Shown: piece after piece, positions 1-8,392 of the stretch | How the letters are laid out: every line of letters starts with the position of its first letter | How positions within the stretch are numbered: the first letter of the stretch is position 1 | NCBI GenBank assembly: GCA_021815365.1 | Contig: JAKAGZ010000002.1 | Coordinates: 106,954-170,953, forward strand | Direction: 5' to 3' | From: Bacteroidota bacterium | GTDB lineage: Bacteria > Bacteroidota > Ignavibacteria > Ignavibacteriales > Ignavibacteriaceae | DNA length: 64,000 bases | Notes under the pieces: model-generated | What the model saw: only the letters and a program-made list of their open reading frames with translations | What the model was told of the DNA's origin: nothing | Databases searched by the model: none | Translations under genes and position numbers: made by a program

Positions 1-1
1 A

Positions 2-73
2 GATTATGATAAATGCAAAGATTTAGTTATGCAAACAAAGGAATTTGTAAAGTGGATAAAAAAGCTGTTATAG
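2..73 (+). CDS. C-terminal end of a HEPN-domain protein (partial, cut by the window start)
   Basis: The frame beginning at base 2 is open from the window edge to a TAG at 71-73 and encodes 23 residues ending in KEFVKWIKKLL. This amphipathic, lysine-rich tail is what HEPN-domain proteins usually end in. It overlaps the nucleotidyltransferase gene that follows by 22 bases, and overlapping HEPN/MNT gene pairs are a well-known toxin-antitoxin arrangement in which the HEPN protein is the RNase-type toxin. The catalytic RxxxxH motif would lie outside the window, so the assignment rests on the tail and on the neighbour only. Confidence 0.5.
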   Translation, partial: DYDKCKDLVMQTKEFVKWIKKLL

Positions 74-363
74 AGATTGCTAAAAAATATTCGGAAGAGA
101 TCCGAAATTTTCTGCCTGTAAAGAAAGTGGTATTATTTGGTTCTTTCGCACGAGGCGATCAAAAGGAACACAGCGATATTGATATAGCTGTTATAGTTGA
201 TAAGATTATAGGTGATTACTTAGATTTAAGTTCAAAACTTTTTAGTGTTCGATATCCAATCGATTTAAGAATAGAACCTATTTTATTCGAAGAGGGTTAT
301 GATCCGAGCGGCTTCCTGGAAGAAATTTACAGAACAGGAATAGTTGTATATCAGGCAGCTTAA
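52..363 (+). CDS. MNT-type minimal nucleotidyltransferase (probable antitoxin of a HEPN/MNT pair)
   Basis: The protein carries the pol-beta nucleotidyltransferase signature: LFGSFARG, then the metal-binding SDIDIAV. At about 103 residues it is the size of stand-alone MNT domains. In HEPN/MNT pairs the MNT partner modifies the HEPN toxin with AMP and so neutralises it. An ATG lies in frame at 13, but I chose the GTG at 52: family members usually begin just before the helix VIEIAKKY, an AAAGGA ribosome site lies 8 bases before the GTG, and this start gives the usual short overlap with the HEPN gene. A free-standing housekeeping role is possible but less likely. Confidence 0.75.
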   Translation: MDKKAVIEIAKKYSEEIRNFLPVKKVVLFGSFARGDQKEHSDIDIAVIVDKIIGDYLDLSSKLFSVRYPIDLRIEPILFEEGYDPSGFLEEIYRTGIVVYQAA

Positions 364-492
364 TTATATATATTCATTTCCTGACAGCAGTATGGCAGAA
401 CAATATCAAAAAACGGAAAGAGATTCTGTCAGAATTGATCCCCTTGGGAAAAGACCTGAACTAAACAAGAAACGATAGGAAATATTACTCGC

Positions 493-1002
493 GTGAAAGT
501 TCTCGAAACAGACCGCCTTATACTTCGTCATATCACAAAAGACGATGCCGGCTTCATTATCAAGCTGATGAATGAACCATCTTTTATTCAGAATATCGGC
601 GATAAAAAAGTCAGTACCAAAGAAGATGCTTGCCGTTACATTCTTGATGGTCCAGTTGACAGTTACGAACGTTTTGGGTTCGGGCTTTATTTAGTCGAGT
701 TAAAAAATGCCGGCACTGCAATCGGGATCTGCGGCTTGATAAAAAGAGAAAACTTAACTGATACTGATATTGGATTTGCTTTTCTTCCTGAATTTCGATC
801 GAAAGGATATGCTTATGAATCAGCTTCTGCTGTTTTGCGCTATGCAAAAGAAGCATGCGGGCTTAATCGTATCCTCGGCATTACCTCTCCTGATAATACC
901 GCATCAATAGCTGTACTCGAAAAGCTTGGATTAAAATTTGAAAGTATGATCAGGCTGAATGCAAACAGCCCTGAGATTAAACTGTATGCTGTGAATCTGT
1001 GA
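493..1002 (+). CDS. GNAT-family N-acetyltransferase (RimJ/RimL-like)
   Basis: Cytosolic acetyl-CoA-dependent acetyltransferase of 169 residues. It opens with ETDRLILR, the typical first strand of the RimJ/RimL type. The acetyl-CoA-binding region lies around FLPEFRSKGYAYESASAVLRYA, and a late SPDNTASIAVLEKLGL segment is the family's conserved final helix. The start is a GTG with AGGA about a dozen bases upstream. No neighbour hints at the substrate, which in this family may be a protein N-terminus, a polyamine or an antibiotic. The 130 bases before it hold only a doubtful 28-codon frame. Confidence 0.85.
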   Translation: MKVLETDRLILRHITKDDAGFIIKLMNEPSFIQNIGDKKVSTKEDACRYILDGPVDSYERFGFGLYLVELKNAGTAIGICGLIKRENLTDTDIGFAFLPEFRSKGYAYESASAVLRYAKEACGLNRILGITSPDNTASIAVLEKLGLKFESMIRLNANSPEIKLYAVNL

Positions 1003-1056
1003 ATATAAAAATCCAACCAGTTATCCGTCGACCATGGGATTATCCTTTCAATAAAA

Positions 1057-2094
1057 TTATTTTTTATCGTCAGCTAATATTTCAGCTTCTTCTTTAGCCA
1101 TAAATTCTTCGACCATTTTTACATCTTCTTCACTCCCGATAAAAATTGGTGTTCTTTCATGAAGCTGCTTTGGTTGAATCTCAAGTATCCTGGTTTTTCC
1201 ATTTGTTGCTCTGCCTCCTGCAGCTTCAACAATAAATGCCATCGGGTTGCATTCATACATCAGCCTTAGCTTACCGCTCTTATGGCGTGAATCAGCCGGG
1301 TACATAAAAATTCCGCCGTAAAGTAAATTGCGGTGAATATCAGCTACCATCGAGCCGATATATCTTGAAGAGTAAGGGCGCCCGGTTGCTTTATCTTCTT
1401 CCTGGAGATATTTGATATATTTCTTCAGACCAGGATGCCAGTAAAGATAGTTACCCTCATTGATGCTGTAGATTTTAGATTTCTTCGGAGTCTTTATATC
1501 TTCGTGAGATAAAAGGAATTCACCGAAAGAAGGATCAAGAGTGAAGCCGTGAACACCGTGTCCTGCAGAGTAAACGAAGATTGTACTTGAACCATAAATG
1601 ACATAGCCGGCAGCAACCTGTTTTAATCCCTGCTGCAGACAATCCTCCAAAGTGCCTGGTGTTCCTTCTGGTGTAACTCTTTTATAAATAGAAAATATTG
1701 TACCGATGCTGATGTTCGCATCTATATTTGATGAACCATCAAGTGGATCAAAAAGAAGAACATATTTTCCTATTCTGAATTTTGGTGGTATATGTATAAT
1801 ATCCTCTTCCTCTTCCGAGCCCATCACGCAGAGATGCCCGCCGTGGTCCATCGCACGGAACATCATATCGTGTGCAAACATATCCAGTTTTTTTACCTGT
1901 TCGCCGTGAACATTATTATCACCCGTGAAGCCAAGAATATCAACCAAACCTGCTTTGTTAACTTCAAGAGAAATAACTTTTGCGGCTAAAGATAAATCGG
2001 ACAGAAGTGCAGAAAGTTCTCCCGTTGCTTCGGGATGCATTCTCTCCCCCTCTATAATGTGCCTGGCTAATGTCATGAAACGTAGTTTTGGCAT
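1057..2094 (-). CDS. fbp: Fructose-1,6-bisphosphatase, class I
   Basis: Hydrolyses fructose 1,6-bisphosphate to fructose 6-phosphate and phosphate, the committing step of gluconeogenesis. At 345 residues it is normal for the class. The metal and substrate signature DPLDGSSN is at residues 116-123, and [21 protein letters not shown] near residue 290 belongs to the conserved sugar-binding region. The ATG is preceded by GGAGGAG at good spacing. It starts 26 bases after the ABC exporter gene on the same strand, so the two are probably co-transcribed, although no functional link is obvious. Confidence 0.96.
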   Translation of the reverse strand: MPKLRFMTLARHIIEGERMHPEATGELSALLSDLSLAAKVISLEVNKAGLVDILGFTGDNNVHGEQVKKLDMFAHDMMFRAMDHGGHLCVMGSEEEEDIIHIPPKFRIGKYVLLFDPLDGSSNIDANISIGTIFSIYKRVTPEGTPGTLEDCLQQGLKQVAAGYVIYGSSTIFVYSAGHGVHGFTLDPSFGEFLLSHEDIKTPKKSKIYSINEGNYLYWHPGLKKYIKYLQEEDKATGRPYSSRYIGSMVADIHRNLLYGGIFMYPADSRHKSGKLRLMYECNPMAFIVEAAGGRATNGKTRILEIQPKQLHERTPIFIGSEEDVKMVEEFMAKEEAEILADDKK

Positions 2095-2120
2095 TATAGT
2101 ACTCCTCCATTAAATTTTTA

Positions 2121-3914
2121 TTAACTAACCCGAATGACTTCCTGATCTTTATATTGAAGCTGGTATAATTTATAATAAATTCCCCTATTTGCAAGCAGTT
2201 CCTGGTGGTTTCCTGTTTCGCGGATCTCGCCTTTGTGCATAACGATTATTTTATCGGCGTTTTGAATAGTGGAAAGGCGGTGCGCTATTACAATTGCAGT
2301 TCTTCCAACCAGGAGTTTTTCAATTGCTTTCTGAATTAAAATTTCTGTTTCAGTATCAACACTCGAAGTTGCTTCATCGAGTATTAATATTTGCGGATCG
2401 TATGCCAAAGCACGTGCAAAAGATATTAATTGTTTTTGTCCCACACTGAGAGTAGCGCCGCGTTCCATTACGATCTCGTCATACTTTTTTGGCAGCGAAT
2501 CAATAAACTTATGCGCTCCAACAAGCTTTGCAGAACTGATGATCTTTTCCTCAGGAATATCATCATTATCCATACTGATATTCGATCTGATCGTTCCGGA
2601 AAATAAAAAGACATCTTGCAGAACAGTTGAAATATATTTCCTCAGCTCTTTTTTATCCATCGCCCTGATATCAATTCCGTCAACGAGGATTGAGCCTTTC
2701 TGAATATCATAAAATCTGGTCAGAATATTTATCAGGCTTGTTTTGCCGGCGCCGGTAGCGCCTACGATCGCTACGGTTTCCCCGGGATTTATTTTAAAAG
2801 AAATATCTTTCAGAACATATTCTTCTTCGTTGTAAGCAAACCAGACATTTCTGAATTCAATTTCACCTTTAAGCCTGCCTGGTATTACAGGATTTTCCGG
2901 GTTGCTAATAAATGTTTTGTTGTCCAGCAGCTTAAATATTCTTTCACTTGAAGCCATTGCCGTCTGCATTATATTATATTTTTCTGAAAGGTCCCTGATA
3001 GGACGAAAGAACATTTCAGTGTACTGCAGAAATGCGAAGAGAATACCGATAGTCAGAGAAGATCTTATAGTTTCTCCGCCGCCATACCATATTATTAATC
3101 CGATTGCAATTGAACTGATCAGCTCTACGCCTGGATAAAAAATGGCGTAATAAAAAACTGCCTTTATCCACGAGCTTCTGTAATCACTATTAATCCTGTA
3201 GAATTTTTCCCTTTCATCCTTTTGCTTGTGAAAGATCTGTACAATGTTCATGCCGGTAATATGTTCCTGCATATATGAGTTTAGCCTTGCAAGATGCATG
3301 CGAACGTCGCGGTAGCTTTCTCTCACTTTTCTTCTAAAGAGAAAAGTTCCGTAGATGAGAACGGGCAGAACAGAAAGTGTAACAAGTGAAAGTTTGACAT
3401 CCATAAAGAACATGAATGCAAGTATCCATAGTATGATAAAAACATCGCTGAATATCATCACTATCCCCGAAGAGAACAGATCGTTCAGTGATTCGATATC
3501 ATTTGTAACGCGGGTAACGATCCTTCCGATCGGAGTTTTATCAAAAAACCTGAGAGCTAATTTCTGTGTGTGAGTAAAAAGCTGTTCGCGAAGATCAAAA
3601 ATAGTTTTTTGCCCGAGGTATTGTGTATAATAAGTAAGAAAATATTGTATAAAAGCCTGCAGCAGCAAAGATGTCAGCAGCAAAACACCGATCAGTAGCA
3701 GCCCGTTGTAGTCTGATTTTGCAATGTATTTGTCAACAGCAATTTCAGTTAAATATGGGCGCAAGGGACCAAGCGCTGCAACAATTATGTTAAGAAAAAT
3801 TGCAAAGAAAACATACTTCCTGTAGGGTTTGATATAAGTCAGCAGGCGCTTCATTAATTTCGAATCGTATGCTTTACCGAGTACTTCTTCTTCAGTGTTA
3901 TATTCGTTAGCCAT
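2121..3914 (-). CDS. ABC exporter, fused permease and ATPase (MsbA/multidrug type)
   Basis: A half-transporter of 597 residues that would act as a homodimer, or as a heterodimer with a partner encoded elsewhere, in the inner membrane. The first 330 residues form a six-helix type-1 exporter domain. The ATPase half has Walker A GATGAGKT from residue 385, signature LSVGQKQL, Walker B ILILDEATSSVD and the switch histidine in IAHRLSTI. Sequence alone cannot separate a lipid A flippase from a drug or peptide exporter. It lies directly upstream of fbp, and the broken PIN gene ends inside its first codons. Confidence 0.92.
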   Translation of the reverse strand: MANEYNTEEEVLGKAYDSKLMKRLLTYIKPYRKYVFFAIFLNIIVAALGPLRPYLTEIAVDKYIAKSDYNGLLLIGVLLLTSLLLQAFIQYFLTYYTQYLGQKTIFDLREQLFTHTQKLALRFFDKTPIGRIVTRVTNDIESLNDLFSSGIVMIFSDVFIILWILAFMFFMDVKLSLVTLSVLPVLIYGTFLFRRKVRESYRDVRMHLARLNSYMQEHITGMNIVQIFHKQKDEREKFYRINSDYRSSWIKAVFYYAIFYPGVELISSIAIGLIIWYGGGETIRSSLTIGILFAFLQYTEMFFRPIRDLSEKYNIMQTAMASSERIFKLLDNKTFISNPENPVIPGRLKGEIEFRNVWFAYNEEEYVLKDISFKINPGETVAIVGATGAGKTSLINILTRFYDIQKGSILVDGIDIRAMDKKELRKYISTVLQDVFLFSGTIRSNISMDNDDIPEEKIISSAKLVGAHKFIDSLPKKYDEIVMERGATLSVGQKQLISFARALAYDPQILILDEATSSVDTETEILIQKAIEKLLVGRTAIVIAHRLSTIQNADKIIVMHKGEIRETGNHQELLANRGIYYKLYQLQYKDQEVIRVS

Positions 3915-4089
3915 AGCTCAAAAAGTTTAAGTTTTCAGCCGTAGGCTGATCCGCTTTCGGCGGGATAATATCTGAAACTATTGCAGTATGTTCATCATCT
4001 AAAATTTCTTCAACGAGCTTTCTATTCCAGAGTTGAAATTCTTGTTCAAAGTAACCGCCAAAAATTGAGGTATCAATATAAAGCTTCAT
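3907..4089 (-). pseudogene. Truncated PIN-domain protein (N-terminal fragment)
   Basis: The first 41 residues read like the start of a PIN-domain ribonuclease: MKLYIDTSIFGGYF holds the first acidic residue of the active site. Full PIN proteins run to 130-150 residues, but after VSDI the sequence changes to an unrelated tail made from a GC-rich repeat at 3936-3965, and a stop follows after 60 codons. The remaining active-site acids are missing. I read this as a remnant left when the 3-prime part was deleted or replaced. No antitoxin gene adjoins it. The start lies about 90 bases from the attC-like element at 4180, so it may once have been a cassette gene. Confidence 0.6.
3936..3965. repeat. 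GC-rich double palindrome replacing the end of the PIN gene
   Basis: Two small hairpins stand side by side: CAGCCGTAGGCTG at 3936-3948 and CCGCTTTCGGCGG at 3951-3963. They are much richer in G+C than their surroundings and resemble the other GC-rich palindromes scattered through the window. The element sits exactly where the PIN reading frame loses its family resemblance. Confidence 0.55.
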
Positions 4090-4179
4090 TTATTAGTGGA
4101 AAAAATTCTTTTAAAGACTTTTAAAAGGTAAGATTTTTACTGATCACTTTGAAATTTATACAGTTTTCAGAAACATTGT

Positions 4180-4313
4180 GTATAACGTTTAGGCAACACG
4201 CCGTTGCTTTTTGCCGGCTATCAACAAACCAATTCTACTTGCGCCAAAAGTAATGGAGCGACAACTATAATCCATTTTTAAAAAATAGAGCGTCGTGGTT
4301 ACGTCTGTTAGGC
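4180..4313 (-). repeat. attC-like recombination site 1 (behind the kelch-type gene)
   Basis: Read on the minus strand, this 134-base element starts with GCCTAAC, a match to the integron inverse core RYYYAAC, and ends with GTTATAC, close to the core GTTRRRY. Its ends are imperfect inverted repeats (TAACGTTT...CACGCCG against TAACAGACG...CACGACG). It shares sequence blocks with site 2, including ATGGAGCGA followed by an A/T tract and then AGCGTC, and has almost the same length. It begins 13 bases after the stop of the kelch-type gene, as an attC site should. Folding and a search for sister copies would decide. Confidence 0.6.
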
Positions 4314-4325
4314 GCAGTTGCCCGC

Positions 4326-5867
4326 TCACCGCAAAAGCAAGAGTTTCTTGGTTTCAATGAAACTACCTGTTTGCAAGCGGTAAAAATAGACACCGCTTGG
4401 AATAGTTTCTGGATTCCACCACACCCGATGTCGTCCTGCCTGTTCCAGTTGGTCAACGAGCGTGGCGACTTTCTCGCCCAGGATGTTGTATATCTCGAGC
4501 AGAACTCTGGATTCGCGTGGCAACTCGTAGACAATTTGAGTGGCTGGGTTAAACGGATTTGGATAGTTCTGTGACAGTGAATACTTAGTTCCGAGAGCGG
4601 ATTGTTGAGAAATACTTGTGGGAACGGAGGCCGTCACAAAGAACCTTTGTGGCGATTGTGGACCGTAGCCGCCGGGGTTTCTTGCGGTAACTCTCCAGAA
4701 ATACATCGTGCTTGTATCGAGACCGGCTATTGTTAGAGTTGTATCGGTTATGACTGTGTCAATTATGGGGTTTGAAATGTAAAGTTCAACGCGGTATCTG
4801 TCTGCGTCGTTGACTGCCCTCCAGACTAGAGAAGTTGTTGTGGGAATATTGACATTACTGTCCTTAGGACTGACTAAATCTGGTGCAACTGATGGTGGAA
4901 AGAATCTTGAATCCCATACTGGGTTGAAATTTGGCAATCTCGCAAGAGCGAATGTAGTAGGTGGATACAGTATCACGTACTTATAGGCATTATCGGCTCG
5001 GAGAGGAGTCCTTCGGGTTGTCCACTTGCCAGTCGAAGGTAAGTATAGAGCCATCAAGGAGTCAATACCTCCGTTGACCTGAAAAAGCGTATCTCCCCAT
5101 GAAAAAACGGTATTTAGATATCCGCGACCTATGATGGGATGCGAACTCAATACTTTAAACTGATTGTTTGATGGGTTAAACTCGGTAAAAGTATTAGGAG
5201 CTTGTCCGTAGTCTCCTCCCAAAATGTAGATCTTTCCGGCATGACTTCGCACAACCGGTTCTTGGGAGGTTTGTATTGGACCATTATATGATACCCAGTT
5301 GATCCCGTCTGATGACTTGAATACTCTGAGAGTTTGGTCAATACGACCTGTTGTAATGCCATAAATGGTGTCGTTAAGTACTGTAAAAACATTGTAGCCG
5401 TCGTCCCATTCAAACCCAACGTTTTTAACAGGGATGAGTCGAACCCATTGCAGAGATGTAAGATTGAAAACGCAAATGGTGTCTGGGCCGCCATTCCACA
5501 GTGATTGAGAACGGCCTCCGATAACATATAGGGAGTCAGCTATCCTCAGGAGCGCCCCATTGTATCTGCCAATTGGCATGTCGGGAAGTTGTTGCACTTG
5601 GGCGGTGTGGATATTAACGCGGATGAAATGTTTCATGTAGTTCCAGTTAGCGTCTGCTCCGCCTGCTATATATAGGAAACTATCAACCTGAGTGGAGAAG
5701 GATAGGTAGAATGACTGTGGAAGCGGAGAGAAAACTGGAACAACTTCTTGGGCGTGCAATGAGTGAAGTAACAGAACAGAACCAAGAATTAGACGACAAA
5801 AGTTGCGCGTTAATCCTAACTTAAGCAGCGATCTGGCAACGTCTGTAATGCGGAAATTGTGTCTCAT
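4326..5867 (-). CDS. Secreted kelch-like beta-propeller protein with T9SS type A sorting domain
   Basis: An exported protein of 513 residues. A basic, hydrophobic signal segment ends near LLLHSLHAQ. Then come kelch-like blades (YVIGGRSQSLWNGG, IYILGGDYG), a fibronectin-type-III-like stretch around residues 360-420 (YRVELYIS, TMYFWRVTARNPGG) and a C-terminal sorting domain from QNYPNPFNP to KKLLLLR that directs export by T9SS and surface attachment. I start it at 5867, where AGAGGA precedes the ATG; an in-frame ATG at 5900 is less likely. Its G+C content is visibly higher than that of the flanking genes. It lies between two attC-like sites and so may be a mobile cassette. The ligand is unknown. 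Confidence 0.85.
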   Translation of the reverse strand: MRHNFRITDVARSLLKLGLTRNFCRLILGSVLLLHSLHAQEVVPVFSPLPQSFYLSFSTQVDSFLYIAGGADANWNYMKHFIRVNIHTAQVQQLPDMPIGRYNGALLRIADSLYVIGGRSQSLWNGGPDTICVFNLTSLQWVRLIPVKNVGFEWDDGYNVFTVLNDTIYGITTGRIDQTLRVFKSSDGINWVSYNGPIQTSQEPVVRSHAGKIYILGGDYGQAPNTFTEFNPSNNQFKVLSSHPIIGRGYLNTVFSWGDTLFQVNGGIDSLMALYLPSTGKWTTRRTPLRADNAYKYVILYPPTTFALARLPNFNPVWDSRFFPPSVAPDLVSPKDSNVNIPTTTSLVWRAVNDADRYRVELYISNPIIDTVITDTTLTIAGLDTSTMYFWRVTARNPGGYGPQSPQRFFVTASVPTSISQQSALGTKYSLSQNYPNPFNPATQIVYELPRESRVLLEIYNILGEKVATLVDQLEQAGRHRVWWNPETIPSGVYFYRLQTGSFIETKKLLLLR

Positions 5868-5904
5868 AAAGTTATCCTCTATATGTTTGGTAGTGTGCAA
5901 TTGT

Positions 5905-6039
5905 AGCTAACGTGTGCGAAAACGATGCCGTCCCGCCAACCGCTCGAAATAGATTTATTCAACACGGCTGGCGGGATGGAGCGAACTCTAAAATCAATTT
6001 TAAAAAGCGTAAGCGTCATTGTTTTTCGCTGTTATGTGC
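5905..6039 (-). repeat. attC-like recombination site 2 (behind the four-helix membrane protein gene)
   Basis: A 135-base element which on the minus strand opens with GCACATAAC and closes with GTTAGCT. The outer arms are imperfect inverted repeats (GCGAAAACGATGCCG against GCGAAAAACAATGACGC). Inside lies a second inverted pair, TCCCGCCAACCG and CGGCTGGCGGGA, so the single strand could fold into a long hairpin like a VCR/attC site. It starts 17 bases after the stop of the gene at 6056. GCACATAA matches the complement of TTATGTGC at the far end of that cassette (6738-6746), which is the relation expected when a cassette is bounded by recombination points. Confidence 0.62.
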
Positions 6040-6055
6040 AGTACCGTGCGTAACT

Positions 6056-6724
6056 TCATCTATAATAATATAGAACAATCTTTTTGTGAAACGAACAGAT
6101 GACCCAAAATGAACCGAGAAAACTAAAACCACCAAGCATACCTAATACAAGCGAACTAATTTCAATCGATTCTCCATTGAATAGAAGGTTCTCTTGCCAG
6201 AGTTTGGATAAATAGATTAAAATTAGAAGAAGCTGGAAACCAACAAATGAGATACTGAAAATGGAGTGAAAGTTGGGCATCCACTTTATGAAAAGGTAAC
6301 GTTCCTTATTGTGTTTCTTCTCTTTGTATCTCTTGGAAGGATTAAAACTTGTAGGGAACACTTTCCACTTGTCCAAAGTGCCCGTGTCCTCCGTAACTTT
6401 GGCTTTTTCACGAATGATAGCGTTGATCAGTTGATCCCTTCTGAATCCAAGAGCCAGAGATGAAATCAAACTGACCCCCAAGAGCAACATTACTTCGGCT
6501 GTAGAAAAAGCTGCTGAAAACTCCAGAATGCTAATCCTGACACCGCTGTCTGGTTTACCTTCACCAAACGTTACTAATGCAAAACCAACTAGGACTGTCA
6601 ACAAAATTGAGACTACTTGGACGAAAAGATTCTGATGGTTGTTCTGGTTTTGTGCAAACTGTTCGTTAAACGATTTGAGTATGTCGGCTTTGTATTGGTC
6701 CTTTTCCATAAAGTCATAGATCAA
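6056..6724 (-). CDS. Four-helix membrane protein of unknown function (probable cassette gene)
   Basis: A 222-residue protein that I do not recognise. It has a hydrophilic, glutamine- and asparagine-rich N-terminus, a membrane pair around residues 33-55 and 70-94, a basic cytosolic loop (PSKRYKEKKHNKERY) and a second membrane pair around 152-175 and 187-210. Helices in pairs round a charged loop recall small effector or sensor membrane proteins carried in mobile gene cassettes, but no catalytic motif is visible. ATGs at 6724 and 6709 are both possible, and neither has a convincing ribosome site. It lies between attC-like sites 2 and 3. Confidence 0.65.
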   Translation of the reverse strand: MIYDFMEKDQYKADILKSFNEQFAQNQNNHQNLFVQVVSILLTVLVGFALVTFGEGKPDSGVRISILEFSAAFSTAEVMLLLGVSLISSLALGFRRDQLINAIIREKAKVTEDTGTLDKWKVFPTSFNPSKRYKEKKHNKERYLFIKWMPNFHSIFSISFVGFQLLLILIYLSKLWQENLLFNGESIEISSLVLGMLGGFSFLGSFWVICSFHKKIVLYYYR

Positions 6725-6737
6725 TTAGGACGGTATT

Positions 6738-6821
6738 GCACATAACTATAGTAAAAATGCCTTATGCCGTTTTTGCAGCCAATTAAGGATGCTATACGCC
6801 GTTTTGGCGTTTAAGTTATTT
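6738..6821 (-). repeat. Possible attC-like site 3, short or degenerate
   Basis: The left end GCACATAAC (6738-6746) pairs with GTTATGTGC at 6031-6039 across the intervening gene. The inner part contains related palindromic words (TTATGCCGTTTTTGC, TACGCCGTTTTGGCG), and the right end GTTATTT at 6815 fits the core motif poorly. At 84 bases it is shorter than sites 1 and 2. The left boundary is convincing; the right one is a guess. Confidence 0.35.
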
Positions 6822-7309
6822 TTAGATTTAATGCCTGATCTAATTGCTTTACCATTTTTTCCTGCTTCATCCATCAATTTTCTCACAGTTTCACTGCGTG
6901 AGTCACAGTCAATAAAATGACGGGAGAAATTATTCGTGATCTTGTTTTTCTTTATACGTTAACCTGCTGTTTGGCACACATTGGTCGCTATATGAGAAGA
7001 AGTTCCGCCATTGCTGAAAGTAAATTAGAAGAAATGAGGGATAGAGTCAAGAGATTACAAAATTACATGATTACCCGCCTTCGGCGAGGTCTCGCACGGC
7101 GGACAAGATTGCAAAATTATGTCGTTCAATTGCCACAGGATTAATTGTTGTTCTTTCAAATTGTGTAATCTTGTAATTTTTTAATCTTGTAATTTTGAAA
7201 TCGTTAAGTCCCTAAAAAAAGATTTTTACCACTAAAAGATAATTGGTGTTTTAACACAGCAGTTCTTTTCGTAGTTTTAATTTGAATCTAAAAGATCTGA
7301 AAGGTAGCC
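6822..7309. other. Gene-poor stretch with fragments of repeats
   Basis: No convincing gene. A minus-strand open frame from about 6970 to 6746 has no start codon before an internal methionine and runs into the attC-like site, so it looks like a remnant. The plus frame at 6917-7144 is partly made of a GC-rich repeat (7074-7102) and is rejected. Direct copies of TAATCTTGTAATTTT at about 7166-7196, with an inverted relative near 7053 (AGATTACAAAATTACA), suggest repeat debris. The last 100 bases are AT-rich and probably hold the promoter of the polyketide cluster, but I cannot place it. Confidence 0.5.
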
Positions 7310-8392
7310 ATGCTTATAGATATATCAACTGCGTCTCCGCCGTATAAAGCTTCACAGGAGAATGTCAAAGAAGAATTGAAAAAGAGAATGGGAGAAAACC
7401 CTGCTGTTTCGAGAATGATTGATATGGCAGCAAAGTATTCCGGCATTGAAAGCAGATATTTTGTTGTGCCGGATGCTGTTCCGGATGCAAAAAATAAATT
7501 TTATACTAACGGAAAATCTTACCTGAAACCTGATACAAATCAGAGGATGACCGAATATGAAAAATGGTCGAAGCTGTTAACGAAAGAAGCAGTCTCAAAA
7601 ATATTAACAAAAAATAATTTTAATGCATCAGATATCGAACGGCTGATAACAATTTCCTGTACGGGATTTTTTGCACCAGGGCTTGACTACCATTTAATAA
7701 ATGAATTTGGGATCCCGCTTTCAGTAAAAAGAACGAACATCGGATTTATGGGGTGTGCAGCGTCAATAGTTGGTTTTAATTCAGTGCTTGAAGCGATGAA
7801 CTCAGCTAATGAGAAAAATTTAAATACGCTTTTGGTCTCTGTCGAGCTTTGCAGCCTTCATCTGCAGGCGGAACCCACACGCGATAATATTCTTGCGAGC
7901 ACTGTTTTTGCAGACGGTTCAGCCGCTGCCCTCTTTTCAAAAAAGAAAAAAGCTAAGCTTGAGCTTGTCAGTGTGAATTCCGTTTTGTTCCCGAATTCAG
8001 CCAATGTGATGGGCTGGAAGATAGGGAACTTCGGCTTCGAGATGATCCTTTCGTCTGAGCTTCCTAAATTAATTTTAGAATTTGCTGCGCCGAAACTTAT
8101 AGAGATCTTAAAAGCAAAAAACCTTTCTGTTGATAAAATAAAATACTGGGCGCTTCATCCCGGCGGCAGAGCAATTCTTGATTCGCTGCAGCAGGGACTG
8201 AATCTCGATGAAGAAAAAATGATCCCCTCGCGCACGGTGCTGAAAAATTTCGGCAATATGTCTTCAGCTTCGATTCTTTTTGTCTTAAAGGAAATAATAG
8301 AAAGTAGTCAGATCAAGCCCGGCGAACTTTGCTGTGCTGCTGCCTTTGGTCCCGGGTTAACAATGGAAGTTGCTTTGCTTAGAGGAGCCTGA
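7310..8392 (+). CDS. Type III polyketide synthase (chalcone/stilbene synthase family)
   Basis: A homodimeric, CoA-dependent iterative ketosynthase that extends an acyl-CoA starter with malonyl-CoA to give alkylpyrones or alkylresorcinol-like products. The catalytic triad is visible: Cys149 in MGCAAS, His283 in LHPGGRAI, Asn316 in FGNMSSAS. The 360 residues fit the bacterial family. The stop overlaps the start of the methyltransferase gene, and an FAD reductase gene follows, so all three form one biosynthetic operon. The starter cannot be read from the sequence; the usual guess for bacterial members with such neighbours is a fatty acyl-CoA. Confidence 0.93.
   Translation: MLIDISTASPPYKASQENVKEELKKRMGENPAVSRMIDMAAKYSGIESRYFVVPDAVPDAKNKFYTNGKSYLKPDTNQRMTEYEKWSKLLTKEAVSKILTKNNFNASDIERLITISCTGFFAPGLDYHLINEFGIPLSVKRTNIGFMGCAASIVGFNSVLEAMNSANEKNLNTLLVSVELCSLHLQAEPTRDNILASTVFADGSAAALFSKKKKAKLELVSVNSVLFPNSANVMGWKIGNFGFEMILSSELPKLILEFAAPKLIEILKAKNLSVDKIKYWALHPGGRAILDSLQQGLNLDEEKMIPSRTVLKNFGNMSSASILFVLKEIIESSQIKPGELCCAAAFGPGLTMEVALLRGA

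Noticed and set aside
392..478. 28-codon frame between the MNT and GNAT genes
   Set aside because: No ribosome site or hydrophobic or known motif; too short to separate from chance.
6746..6970. Minus-strand open frame with residues such as SETVRKLMDEAG
   Set aside because: No start codon upstream of an internal methionine, and the frame runs into the attC-like element; at best a gene remnant.
6917..7144. 75-residue plus-strand open frame
   Set aside because: Its second half is translated from a GC-rich palindromic repeat and AT-rich repeat copies; no ribosome site and no protein-like composition.
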